A program made the translations under genes and the position numbers. A stretch of DNA of 21,138 nucleotides, taken from contig JAOUHE010000011.1 in assembly GCA_029865285.1 (NCBI GenBank), positions 1 to 21,138 on the forward strand, read 5' to 3'. Every line of letters starts with the position of its first letter. Within the stretch, counting starts at the first letter, position 1. Shown here piece after piece: positions 1 to 12,609 of this stretch. The DNA comes from Chloroflexota bacterium (GTDB taxonomy: Bacteria; Chloroflexota; Limnocylindria; QHBO01). The notes under the pieces are model-generated. The model did not search any database, had not been told where the DNA came from, and worked only from the letters and a program-made list of their open reading frames with translations.

Positions 1-306
1 ACCACGCGGGACGCCGGGTGATACCATATCCGTCCCCCGCGGGAAGGCCGGTGCGGCCGGCCCGCGATCGTTGTGTCACAACCCAATCAGACCGATTCCC
101 CTGACCGCTGTGCGCGACGCGCGTCGTGCTCATCGGTCAGCGGACTTCGCTGAGTGGCTTCGCCTTCCGGCGCCGCCGCCTTACCAACCGAAGATTGGAA
201 GCATCGATTTCGTCGAGGATTATTCCGACGCATCGCACGGCCGTTGAGCCGTGCGGAGCGACCAACGCGCATCGGCCAGCAATCGTGCTAGCCGCGTGAA
301 GCGTTA
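1..306 (+). other. Spacer/leader upstream of 23S rRNA, no gene seen
   Basis: I see no protein gene, no tRNA and no 16S 3' end here. The sequence is rich in hairpins. One pairs CTGACCG (101-107) with CGGTCAG (134-140), and another pairs GCACGGC (235-241) with GCCGTGC (248-254). Bases 193-306 pair with sequence after the 23S gene (separate entry), so at least that part is precursor rRNA. The small open frame read on the minus strand here is not coding-like. Confidence 0.7.
193..306 (+). other. 5' arm of the 23S rRNA precursor processing stem
   Basis: Two blocks are complementary to the spacer after 23S. The distal block (193-215) begins GATTGGAAG and pairs with CTTCCAATC at 3451-3459. After one mismatch and a two-base bulge it continues to 3439. 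The proximal block (276-306) contains CGTGCTAG and CGCGTGAA and pairs with 3379-3404. Between the two blocks lies a local hairpin (235-254). Such stems are the usual RNase III-type substrates that release 23S rRNA; the enzyme is inferred. Confidence 0.75.
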
Positions 307-3378
<3,072 letters not shown>

Positions 3379-3379
<1 letters not shown>

Positions 3380-3459
3380 ATTCACGCGTCTAGCACGTTG
3401 CTGGATCGCGTTCGGAATGCCGGCACCGTCCGGCACCACGACGATCGACGCTTCCAATC
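3379..3459 (+). other. 3' arm of the 23S rRNA precursor processing stem
   Basis: This is the partner of 193-306. The proximal block (3379-3404) reads TTCACGCG, CTAGCACG and TTGCTGG, complementary to 276-306. The distal block is 3439-3459. Between them a local hairpin pairs TGCCGG (3418-3423) with CCGGCA (3430-3435). Both arms therefore carry a hairpin at the same place, giving a four-way-junction-like fold. Confidence 0.75.
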
Positions 3460-3510
3460 CAAGGTTCGCACCGTCCCTGCCCCAGCGGCAGAGACGGCAA
3501 TTGAAGATCT

Positions 3511-3630
<120 letters not shown>

Positions 3631-3756
3631 ATTTCATTTCCAGCCGCGAGCGCGATGCGCTCGGTCGACCTTCCGGTCAGCGGAGTTTCGTCAACGCGGC
3701 GGCAGCGGCCGCGGTCGACATCGGCGGCGGACCGTTCCGCTGCTATCCTCGACCCC

Positions 3757-4461
3757 GTGGACCCGATCTGCCCCTTCCTGGCGCTCTCGGATGATGCCCG
3801 CACCGTCGTCGACGGGTTCGATCTCGCGCATCGCTGCAACGCGCTGACGCCGCCCGCCGACCTGGCTCGGCAGCGCCAGGTCCAGTTGTGCCTGACCGAG
3901 GCGCACGCTCGCTGCGAACGCTTCTCCGCAGCTCGAACCGCATTGCTCGCCGCGTCGAGCGGCCTGCCCAGGGTGGCGCCCGATGTCGCCTTCCTCCGCA
4001 CCCGCCAGGTGGTGGAACCCGAGCCCGCCTGGCGCGGCCTGGGCACCGGTGCGGGCCGCCGACATCCTCCCGGCGCTGGCCTGGTGCTGCTGGCACTGGC
4101 GGCGCTCGTCTTCGCAGTCCTGGTCGGTAACTTCTTGCTCGGCGGCGGGGCGAGCGTGACCCCGACCGCAACCTCAACGCCTCTCGACCCGACGCCAGTC
4201 TCGGCAAGCCAGGCCGCGTCGCCGACGACGGGTGCATCCGCAAGCCAATCGCCGCTGTCCACGGTGGTGCCCACCTCGAGCGCCGCCTCGACAAACTCCC
4301 CGACGCCTGCGGCGACGCCGCGGACCTACGTGGTGCAGGTGGGCGACACGCTCAATGGGATTGCCGAGAGGTTCGGAACGACCGCGGCCGCGATCGCGAT
4401 TGCCAGCGGCATCACGGTCGCGGACACCATTGTTCCCGGCCAGGTCCTGATCATTCCCTAG
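3757..4461 (+). CDS. Membrane-anchored LysM-domain protein with N-terminal four-cysteine motif
   Basis: The protein has 234 residues. I chose the GTG at 3757 because longer in-frame starts would run into the 5S gene. There is no Shine-Dalgarno, and TATCCT lies 7 bases upstream, so translation may be leaderless. Residues 1-56 hold four cysteines (C5, C27, C45, C53) with a Cys-Pro-Phe-Leu and a His-Arg-Cys context. I know this layout from other chloroflexotal LysM proteins; metal binding is inferred. Residues 105-130 form one transmembrane helix with Arg-Arg just before it, so the N-terminus is probably cytoplasmic. A Ser/Thr/Pro/Ala-rich linker follows, then one LysM domain (about 190-234, VGDTLNGIAERFG). 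LysM binds peptidoglycan-type glycans, so a wall-facing anchor is likely, with the role of the cysteine domain unknown. The stop overlaps that of the convergent glycosylase gene. Confidence 0.8.
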   Translation: MDPICPFLALSDDARTVVDGFDLAHRCNALTPPADLARQRQVQLCLTEAHARCERFSAARTALLAASSGLPRVAPDVAFLRTRQVVEPEPAWRGLGTGAGRRHPPGAGLVLLALAALVFAVLVGNFLLGGGASVTPTATSTPLDPTPVSASQAASPTTGASASQSPLSTVVPTSSAASTNSPTPAATPRTYVVQVGDTLNGIAERFGTTAAAIAIASGITVADTIVPGQVLIIP

Positions 4462-5276
4462 AACGGCGGTTGACAGGTCCTGCAGAACGTCGTTGCCTCA
4501 CTCCCGCCGATCTGTCGCAGGACGTTCCCGCAACGCGGGCATGCGTCGCCACCGCGGAGATGGACCTTTAGGAATTCGCGGTGCTGCAGATGGATGTCGG
4601 GCGGTACGAGTGATCTCAGGCGGGTCGTGGCCTCGCGCAGCACGAGTCGCATGGCCTCGTACAGCCGATCGATCTCGTCAGGTCGCAGGGTGCTTCGTCT
4701 TCGCAGTGGGGCGAGTCGTGCCTCCCACAGGATCTCGTCGCTGTACGCGTTGCCGATTCCCGCGACGAAACGCGGGTTCCGGAGCAGCGATTTGAGCTCT
4801 CCGGGATGCCGGCGAATCCGCTCGCGGAAGCGCTCGATGGTCAACTCGGGGTCATCGGCATCGGGGCCCATCTCCGGCCAGCCTGGGATCGAATCGAGTC
4901 GCTCCGGGTCAACCAGGTACAGCTTGCCGAGCATCTCGCGGTCGACGTACCGCAATTCGCTTCCGTCATCAAAGCGCAGGCGCAGGCCCGTGCGGACACG
5001 GACCTTGGCGCCACCTTCGACCAAGAGCCAGAAGCGTCCGGCCAGCATCGGATTGGCCGCCAGGGTGCGCCTTGTCGCCTCCCCGTCGAACGGCAGGAGC
5101 AGGAACTTCCCGCGCCGCGAAGCGGGCCCGACGGTCATGCCGACCAGGGCGCGGAGATCCTGCGGAGTGGCTCGCACCAGGATCGGCGCCGGAGCTGAGA
5201 CGTCGGTCACGCTGCGACCGGAAATCCGGTCCGCCAGCTCTTCGGCGACGATCGTCAGGTCGGGCAGCTCAGGCAC
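4458..5276 (-). CDS. Fpg/Nei-family DNA glycosylase, divergent (MutM-like)
   Basis: The family are bifunctional base-excision glycosylase/AP lyases for oxidised purines or pyrimidines. The GTG start at 5276 gives 272 residues, a normal length, and places the invariant N-terminal Pro-Glu-Leu-Pro directly after Met, which the mechanism requires (P2 nucleophile, E3). K57 (RRGKF), the H2TH Asn (GIGNAYSDE, N176) and the C-terminal zinc finger (C246, C249, C265, C268) are all present. Residues differ where E. coli Fpg reads 8-oxoguanine: the loop usually reading DPRRFG is DREMLG (112-117). The zinc-finger Arg (E. coli R258) is Glu260. The N-terminal helix and lyase centre look intact, so the protein is probably active but with a different lesion preference. 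The gene converges on the LysM gene, with stops overlapping in CTAG. I leave the symbol blank because mutM function is uncertain. Confidence 0.85.
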   Translation of the reverse strand: MPELPDLTIVAEELADRISGRSVTDVSAPAPILVRATPQDLRALVGMTVGPASRRGKFLLLPFDGEATRRTLAANPMLAGRFWLLVEGGAKVRVRTGLRLRFDDGSELRYVDREMLGKLYLVDPERLDSIPGWPEMGPDADDPELTIERFRERIRRHPGELKSLLRNPRFVAGIGNAYSDEILWEARLAPLRRRSTLRPDEIDRLYEAMRLVLREATTRLRSLVPPDIHLQHREFLKVHLRGGDACPRCGNVLRQIGGSEATTFCRTCQPPF

Positions 5277-5442
5277 GGCGGAGGGTCCTTGACCGTGTGG
5301 TATGCTGCCGCGGCTCTGGATCACACAATCGCATAGCCATGCGCGGATGCGCGTCGTTCCCATCGGCCGTTACGGAGGAGCACCCGAGTCGTCTGATCGA
5401 CCATGAAGGCAGCTTCGAACTGACACGAAGGCGATGAACGAG

Positions 5443-5475
5443 ACGCCCTCCACGGATGGAGGGCGTTGTTGTTGC
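5443..5475 (+). terminator. Perfect GC-rich hairpin before the S1 gene (attenuator or terminator)
   Basis: ACGCCCTCCA (5443-5452) and TGGAGGGCGT (5457-5466) form a perfect 10-bp stem with the loop CGGA, followed by TTGTTGTTG. It has the shape of an intrinsic terminator and sits about 40 bases before the S1 start. With no gene upstream on this strand for it to end, attenuation of the S1 transcript is the simplest reading, but this is inferred. Confidence 0.55.
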
Positions 5476-5507
5476 AGGGACATCGCATTGCAGGAGCGTA
5501 CACGCAC

Positions 5508-7280
5508 TTGACCGACGAAACGAATCAGCTCGAGCCGCAGCCGGACGAGGAGCCGACCGCCAAGGAGACCGAGGAGGTCGAGGCACCCATCGAGCCCGAG
5601 GCGGCCGAGACCGAGCCCGTCGCCGAAGCCCCGGTCGCAGTTGAGCCGATGGCGGTTGAGGAGGCCCCGGAGCCGATCGCGGTCGAGCCCGAGCCAGCGC
5701 CGGCCGAGGCCGACCCTCCCGCCGAGGCATCAGAGGCCGCGGAGGCGCCTGGCGAGCCAGAACCCGTCGCAGAGCCGATTGCGGAAGAGCCGGAGATCGT
5801 GCCGGACACACGTCCCGAACCGACGACCATGGCCGAACTCCTGGACGACCCGGCGAACGAGGTGAAGAGCCTCAAGCACGGGGACGTGGTGGAAGGCACC
5901 GTGGTCCGCATCGATCCCGACGAGATCCTGATCGACTTCGGCGGCAAGAGCGAGGGCGTCGTCTCCAACCGCGAGTTGATGAGCCGCCGCGGACCAAGGG
6001 ACGGCGACGAGCCGCGTTCTGAGCTGTCGGTCGGCGACGAGGTGCTCGTCTACGTCCTTCAGCCCGAATCGCCTGAAGGGCACGCCGTCCTGTCGCTGCG
6101 GCGAGCAGGGCTCGAGCGCAAGTGGCGCGCCATGCAGGAGCGCTTCGACGCCGGCGAGATCGTCGACGCCCGCGTGATCGACCACAACAAGGGCGGCCTG
6201 ATCGTGGACCTCGGCGTCCGCGGATTCGTGCCGATCAGCCAGATCGTGGACTTCCCTCGGCGCCCGCGTGACGAGCAGCCACGGGATGCAGCGCAGGAGA
6301 TCGCGGAGAAGCTCCAGCCCTTCGTCGGTCGATCGCTGCGATTGAAGATCCTCGAGGTCAATCGCAAGGCAAATCGCCTGATCCTCTCGGAGAAGGTGGC
6401 ACTCTACGAGGAGCGGCGCGAGAAGCGCGACGAGCTGTTCAGCAGCCTCCAGGTGGGGCAGCGCGTCACCGGAGCGGTCCGCAGCATCGCCCCCTTCGGT
6501 GTCTTCGTTGACCTGGGCGGGATCGACGGCCTGGTTCACAAGAGCGAGCTCTCGTGGAACAAGGTCAACAACCCGGAGACCGCGTACGGCATCGGCGACC
6601 AGGTCGAGGCCGAGGTGATCGACATCAACCACGAGCGCGGGCGGATCAGCCTGTCGATCCGACGACTGCAGCCCGACCCGTGGCAGGAGTCGGTGGCCAA
6701 ATACGCCATCGGCGACGTCATCGATGGCACCGTCACCAAGCTCGTGAACTTCGGCGCATTCGTCCGCGTCGAGGAAGGCCTCGAGGGCCTCATCCACATC
6801 AGCGAACTGTCGAGCCAGCGCGTGGCGCATCCCGGCGACGTGGTCAAGGAGGGGGAGACCCTCAAGCTTAAGATCATCAGCCTCGACTCCGAGCGGCACC
6901 GCCTGGGCCTTTCGCTCAAACAGGCCGAGGAGCGGTCTGCGCCGCCAACGCCGGCCGAATCAGACCCGGCGCCGGGCGTCCCGGCACCGACCCCTCGCTA
7001 CGAGGAGCGTCCTCGCCGCGAGCGCCGCGATCGTCGCGATCGGGACTATCGACCCGAGGATGCGATCAGCGAGCCGGACGAGGGGATCGACAACACGATG
7101 GCCGCCGCATTCGCCGAGTCAGGTCTGCTCGCCCAGTTCCGCGCGGACGAGGAAGCGGCTGCCGCTGAGCCCGAGCCCGAGCCCGAGGCTGCCGCTGAGC
7201 CCGAGCCCGAGCCCGAGGCTGCCGCGGAGCCGGAGCCCCCAGCGAAAGAGGCGAAGCCCTCGAAGAAGGCCAAGTCCTAG
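5508..7280 (+). CDS. rpsA: Ribosomal protein S1-like protein with four S1 RNA-binding domains
   Basis: S1-family proteins bind mRNA at the small ribosomal subunit. The TTG start at 5508 is preceded 11 bases earlier by GGAG (5493-5496) and gives 590 residues; an upstream TTG at 5466 lies inside the hairpin and is less likely. Residues 1-120 are a low-complexity Glu/Pro/Ala acidic arm. Four S1 domains follow at about 121-200, 213-297, 313-386 and 399-471. The third and fourth are the most canonical (PFGVFVDLGGIDGLVHKSEL and NFGAFVRVEEGLEGLIHISE). The tail has an Arg-rich patch (about 498-515), a short helix-like segment (530-545), Glu-Pro repeats and a final Lys-rich end. E. coli S1 has six domains, while four is common in other phyla. 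A strong terminator follows at 7305. The charged low-complexity ends are unusual in length. Confidence 0.88.
   Translation: MTDETNQLEPQPDEEPTAKETEEVEAPIEPEAAETEPVAEAPVAVEPMAVEEAPEPIAVEPEPAPAEADPPAEASEAAEAPGEPEPVAEPIAEEPEIVPDTRPEPTTMAELLDDPANEVKSLKHGDVVEGTVVRIDPDEILIDFGGKSEGVVSNRELMSRRGPRDGDEPRSELSVGDEVLVYVLQPESPEGHAVLSLRRAGLERKWRAMQERFDAGEIVDARVIDHNKGGLIVDLGVRGFVPISQIVDFPRRPRDEQPRDAAQEIAEKLQPFVGRSLRLKILEVNRKANRLILSEKVALYEERREKRDELFSSLQVGQRVTGAVRSIAPFGVFVDLGGIDGLVHKSELSWNKVNNPETAYGIGDQVEAEVIDINHERGRISLSIRRLQPDPWQESVAKYAIGDVIDGTVTKLVNFGAFVRVEEGLEGLIHISELSSQRVAHPGDVVKEGETLKLKIISLDSERHRLGLSLKQAEERSAPPTPAESDPAPGVPAPTPRYEERPRRERRDRRDRDYRPEDAISEPDEGIDNTMAAAFAESGLLAQFRADEEAAAAEPEPEPEAAAEPEPEPEAAAEPEPPAKEAKPSKKAKS
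7158..7229 (+). repeat. 30-bp in-frame tandem repeat in the S1 gene 3' end
   Basis: A 30-base unit is repeated exactly at 7158-7187 and 7188-7217, then partly with substitutions to about 7229. Each unit encodes Ala-Ala-Ala followed by Glu-Pro repeats. It looks like replication slippage within a low-complexity tail and keeps the frame. Confidence 0.85.
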
Positions 7281-7304
7281 TGGGTTGACCTTTCCACTAG
7301 AAAC

Positions 7305-7338
7305 GAAGGCGGGCCCAGCGGCCCGCCTTCTTGTTTCT
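7305..7338 (+). terminator. Intrinsic terminator after the S1 gene
   Basis: GAAGGCGGGCC (7305-7315) and GGCCCGCCTTC (7320-7330) form a perfect 11-bp stem with the loop CAGC, followed by TTGTTTCT. A weaker inverted repeat, CTAGTGG / CCACTAG (7277-7300), overlaps the S1 stop codon just before it. Confidence 0.9.
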
Positions 7339-7410
7339 CGTCGGCCACGTTGCAGTCCTGAGCCTCCGCAAGTGAGCGTTCGGCTGTCGTAGCCCGTAGT
7401 ACCTATTGAA

Positions 7411-7439
7411 GGCACCGTCCAACAGTGGTGCCGTACACT
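7411..7439 (+). promoter_or_regulatory. Possible clpC promoter with inverted repeat
   Basis: GGCACC (7411-7416) and GGTGCC (7427-7432) form an inverted repeat directly followed by TACACT (7434-7439), a fair -10 box. No good -35 lies 17-18 bases upstream, which would fit an activator- or repressor-controlled promoter. The repeat matches neither CIRCE nor the CtsR box as I know them. Confidence 0.35.
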
Positions 7440-7498
7440 CTCACGAAGTCCGGAGGCACACAGTCGGCCACCGGGCGATTCAGGCAGGTACCGCGACC

Positions 7499-9970
<2,472 letters not shown>

Positions 9971-10008
9971 TCGTCCGCTAACGCGGCCGTATGCTCCGTC
10001 GTGGCAAG

Positions 10009-11430
10009 ATGGCCCGACCCGTGCCAGCCATCCGTTCCGTCTACGTCTGTCAGCAGTGCGGCACCTCCTCGCCGAAATGGGCTGGGCAGTGCCCGTCCTG
10101 CGAGGCGTGGAACACGCTTGTCGAGACCGTCGTCGCGCGAGCCACGACCGGGAAGACCGCGGAGCGCGCTCGCGGGCGTGCGACCGCAGCCGCCGCAGCG
10201 GCCATCTCACCCATCGGCGAGGTGTCGAGCGCCGAGGCGGGGCGCCTGCCGAGCGGGATCGGCGAGGTGGATCGCGTGCTCGGCGGCGGCCTCGTCCCCG
10301 GATCAATCGTCCTGTTCGGCGGTGACCCGGGGATCGGGAAGAGCACGCTCCTGCTGCAACTCGCAGGCCGGATCGCAGCGGCGGGCCACGGCGCCCTGTA
10401 CATCACCGGAGAGGAATCGACCGCACAGGTACGCGGTCGCGCCGAGCGCGTCGGGGCCGTCGTCGAGGGACTGGGACTGGTCGCCACGACCGATCTCGAC
10501 ACCGCCATCGGCGCCATCGAGTCGAGTGCCCCCGCGCTGGCGGTGGTGGACAGCGTCCAGACCCTCACCAGCGCGGAACTGAGCGGGCCGGCCGGAAGCG
10601 TCGGGCAGGTGCGCGAGGTCGCGTCGCGGCTGGCCGAGGTGGCAAAGGCCGGCCAGTCGTGCGTCGCGCTGGTCGGACATGTCACCAAGGAGGGGACCGT
10701 CGCCGGTCCGCGAACGCTCGAGCACCTGGTCGACGCTGTGATCTACCTCGAGGGCGAGCGGCTCGGATCGACGCGCCTGGTGCGCGCCGCAAAGAACCGC
10801 TACGGCTCGACGGAAGAGGTGGGCGTGCTCGAGATGCGGACCGACGGACTCGTCGAGGTTGCCGATGCCAGCCGCTTCTTCCTGGAGTCTGAGCAGCCTC
10901 CGGTTGCGGGCAGCGCAATCACCATCGCCATCGAGGGATCGCGGCCTCTCGCCGTGGAGATCCAGGCGCTCGTTGCGCCATCGGGGGTCGGATCGCCGCG
11001 CCGCGCCACGACCGGGATCGACGTCAACCGAGTCCTCATGCTGATCGCCGTGCTGGCACGCCATGCAGGATTGAATCTGACCGGACATGACGTGTACGTG
11101 AACGTCGCCGGCGGCCTGCGGATCGAGGAGCCGGCGGCCGACCTTGCCGTGGCCACGGCACTTGCCTCATCACTCCGGGAGCGACCGGTCCGGGCCGGAA
11201 CGGTGCTCGCCGGCGAGCTGTCGCTGTCGGGCCGGGTGCGAGCCGCATCGCGGGCTGATCGGCGTATGTCCGAGGCTCTTCGACTCGGCTTCGAGCGGCT
11301 GGTCACGGGGCCACACCGGAGCGCGGGGGCCACCCCCGCGAGGAGGGGCGGCGGAGGAGGGATGGTCCTCGAGGCAACCGACCTGCGCGAGGCGCTCCAG
11401 CTGGCTCTCGTCGAACCGGCGACCATCTAG
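10009..11430 (+). CDS. radA: DNA repair protein RadA (branch-migration ATPase)
   Basis: RadA is a RecA-like ATPase that drives branch migration in recombination. The ATG at 10009 gives 473 residues; an in-frame ATG at 9991 would add six. I prefer 10009 because it starts close to the zinc finger as in the family, but neither start has a clear ribosome-binding site. The N-terminal C4 zinc finger is complete (C14, C17, C28, C31, with PKWAGQCPSC). Walker A is GGDPGIGKST (104-113). The RadA-specific motif is KNRYG (262-266), with Tyr where KNRFG is usual. The C-terminal half (about 305 onward) is the Lon-protease-like domain, including GELSLSGRVRA. The gene lies 38 bases after clpC, possibly co-transcribed, as in many Gram-positive-type genomes. 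TATGCT at 9990 could be a local -10 box without a good -35. Confidence 0.96.
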   Translation: MARPVPAIRSVYVCQQCGTSSPKWAGQCPSCEAWNTLVETVVARATTGKTAERARGRATAAAAAAISPIGEVSSAEAGRLPSGIGEVDRVLGGGLVPGSIVLFGGDPGIGKSTLLLQLAGRIAAAGHGALYITGEESTAQVRGRAERVGAVVEGLGLVATTDLDTAIGAIESSAPALAVVDSVQTLTSAELSGPAGSVGQVREVASRLAEVAKAGQSCVALVGHVTKEGTVAGPRTLEHLVDAVIYLEGERLGSTRLVRAAKNRYGSTEEVGVLEMRTDGLVEVADASRFFLESEQPPVAGSAITIAIEGSRPLAVEIQALVAPSGVGSPRRATTGIDVNRVLMLIAVLARHAGLNLTGHDVYVNVAGGLRIEEPAADLAVATALASSLRERPVRAGTVLAGELSLSGRVRAASRADRRMSEALRLGFERLVTGPHRSAGATPARRGGGGGMVLEATDLREALQLALVEPATI

Positions 11431-11438
11431 TCCGATCA

Positions 11439-11562
11439 TTGCCGCACGGGTGACCCCGTGCTAAGGTGTCCGCCCGCTGAATGGCGGACGCGGGCGACGT
11501 TCATCCTTGTTCATCGGTTCATCCGGCCCGCGACATCGATTCATCAACGGAATCATCGGTCC
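11439..11562 (+). promoter_or_regulatory. Promoter and structured leader of the PIN-TRAM/ispDF/rlmB unit
   Basis: TTGCCG (11439-11444), a 17-base spacer and TAAGGT (11462-11467) form a plausible promoter. The leader begins with a hairpin, GTCCGCC (11468-11474) with GGCGGAC (11483-11489). It then carries TTCATC at 11500, 11510, 11518 and 11540 and a related ATCATC at 11552. The role of the repeats is unknown. Confidence 0.5.
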
Positions 11563-12609
11563 ATGACCAAGATCATTCAGCTCGTCGGAGCTCTGCTGGG
11601 GACCTTCTTCGGCTTCGGCCTTGGCCTCCTCATCCTCGAGCGCGCGGGCGGCGGAATCAGCCAGGCGAATCGGCCTGCCTTCCTCGTGGCCGTGGTGGTC
11701 GCCTCCTTGCTGTTCGGGTACCTCGCGATCCCGTACATCACGGTTCGACCTGCCCGGTGGGCGGTGGACAGGCTGGCCCAGGCCGGCGCCGGGGAATTCG
11801 CGCTCGGGGTGGCGGGGATTGTGATCGGGCTGCTGATGGGGGTGCTGGCAGGCATTCCGCTCTCAGCCATTGGTGGCACCGCCGGTTCGATCCTGCCACC
11901 CACGGTGGCCATCGTTCTCGCCCTTGGGATGCTCGGTGCCACGCTCTACAAACGGGATGTGCTGGTCCCGGCCATTGGGGGAATCCTTCCCGGTGGTCGC
12001 CGCAGGGGCGGATCGCAACTCGTCGTGGTGGACACGAGTTCGGTGATCGACGGTCGAATCGTGGATGTCGGGCGCACCGGTTTCATCCTCGGGACGCTGG
12101 TCGTGCCGCGCTTCGTGCTCGACGAGCTGCAGCGCATCGCCGACTCGCCCGACGCGATGCGCCGCAACCGGGGACGGAGAGGGCTGGAGATGCTCGCCGC
12201 ACTGCAGAAGGACTCGCTCTCCCCGGTCGAGGTGAGCGAGGAGACCTACCCGGAGATCGGCGAGGTTGACGCCAAGCTGGTCGCCTTCGCCCGCGATCAC
12301 CACGCTGCGATCCTGACCAACGACTTCAACCTCAACCGCGTGGCCGAGATCCAGGGGATCCGCGTGCTCAACCTCAACGAGCTGGCAAACGCGATCAAGG
12401 CAGTCGTCCATCCCGGCGAGGAGATGACCGTCAAGATCATCCAGGAGGGGAAGGAGCCCGGGCAGGGGGTCGGCTACCTCGACGATGGGACGATGATCGT
12501 GGTGGAAGGCGGAAGCAGCTTCCTGGAGCGCGAGGTCGGGATAACCGTGACCCGTGTGCTGCAGACGGTTGCCGGGCGGATGATCTTCGCCCAGCCACGC
12601 GACGCCTAG
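11563..12609 (+). CDS. Membrane-anchored PIN-TRAM protein (YacL-like)
   Basis: This is a putative membrane-bound RNase of the YacL family. The ATG at 11563 gives 348 residues; GGAA lies 11 bases upstream. Four hydrophobic helices fill about residues 3-135. The PIN nuclease domain begins at VVVDTSSVIDGR with D157. It continues through a DELQ acidic motif and EVDAKLVAFA to ILTNDFNLNRVA, so the acidic metal-binding set appears complete. A TRAM domain, a predicted RNA-binding fold, follows at about 281-345. In other bacteria this gene commonly lies beside radA and ispD, as here. It is followed by ispDF with no gap (stop TAG directly before ATG), which implies one transcript. The natural RNA substrate is not known to me. 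Confidence 0.93.
   Translation: MTKIIQLVGALLGTFFGFGLGLLILERAGGGISQANRPAFLVAVVVASLLFGYLAIPYITVRPARWAVDRLAQAGAGEFALGVAGIVIGLLMGVLAGIPLSAIGGTAGSILPPTVAIVLALGMLGATLYKRDVLVPAIGGILPGGRRRGGSQLVVVDTSSVIDGRIVDVGRTGFILGTLVVPRFVLDELQRIADSPDAMRRNRGRRGLEMLAALQKDSLSPVEVSEETYPEIGEVDAKLVAFARDHHAAILTNDFNLNRVAEIQGIRVLNLNELANAIKAVVHPGEEMTVKIIQEGKEPGQGVGYLDDGTMIVVEGGSSFLEREVGITVTRVLQTVAGRMIFAQPRDA

Noticed and set aside
5289..5306. TTGACC and TATGCT as a promoter for S1
   Set aside because: The boxes are only 6 bases apart, which cannot form a normal promoter.
5730..6899. Long minus-strand open frame opposite the S1 gene
   Set aside because: It mirrors the high-GC third-position bias of S1. It has no recognisable domain, and four S1 domains are evident on the plus strand.
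7158..7229. CRISPR-like or mobile repeat
   Set aside because: The units are directly adjacent without spacers and code in frame for Glu-Pro/Ala residues, so this is protein-tail slippage.
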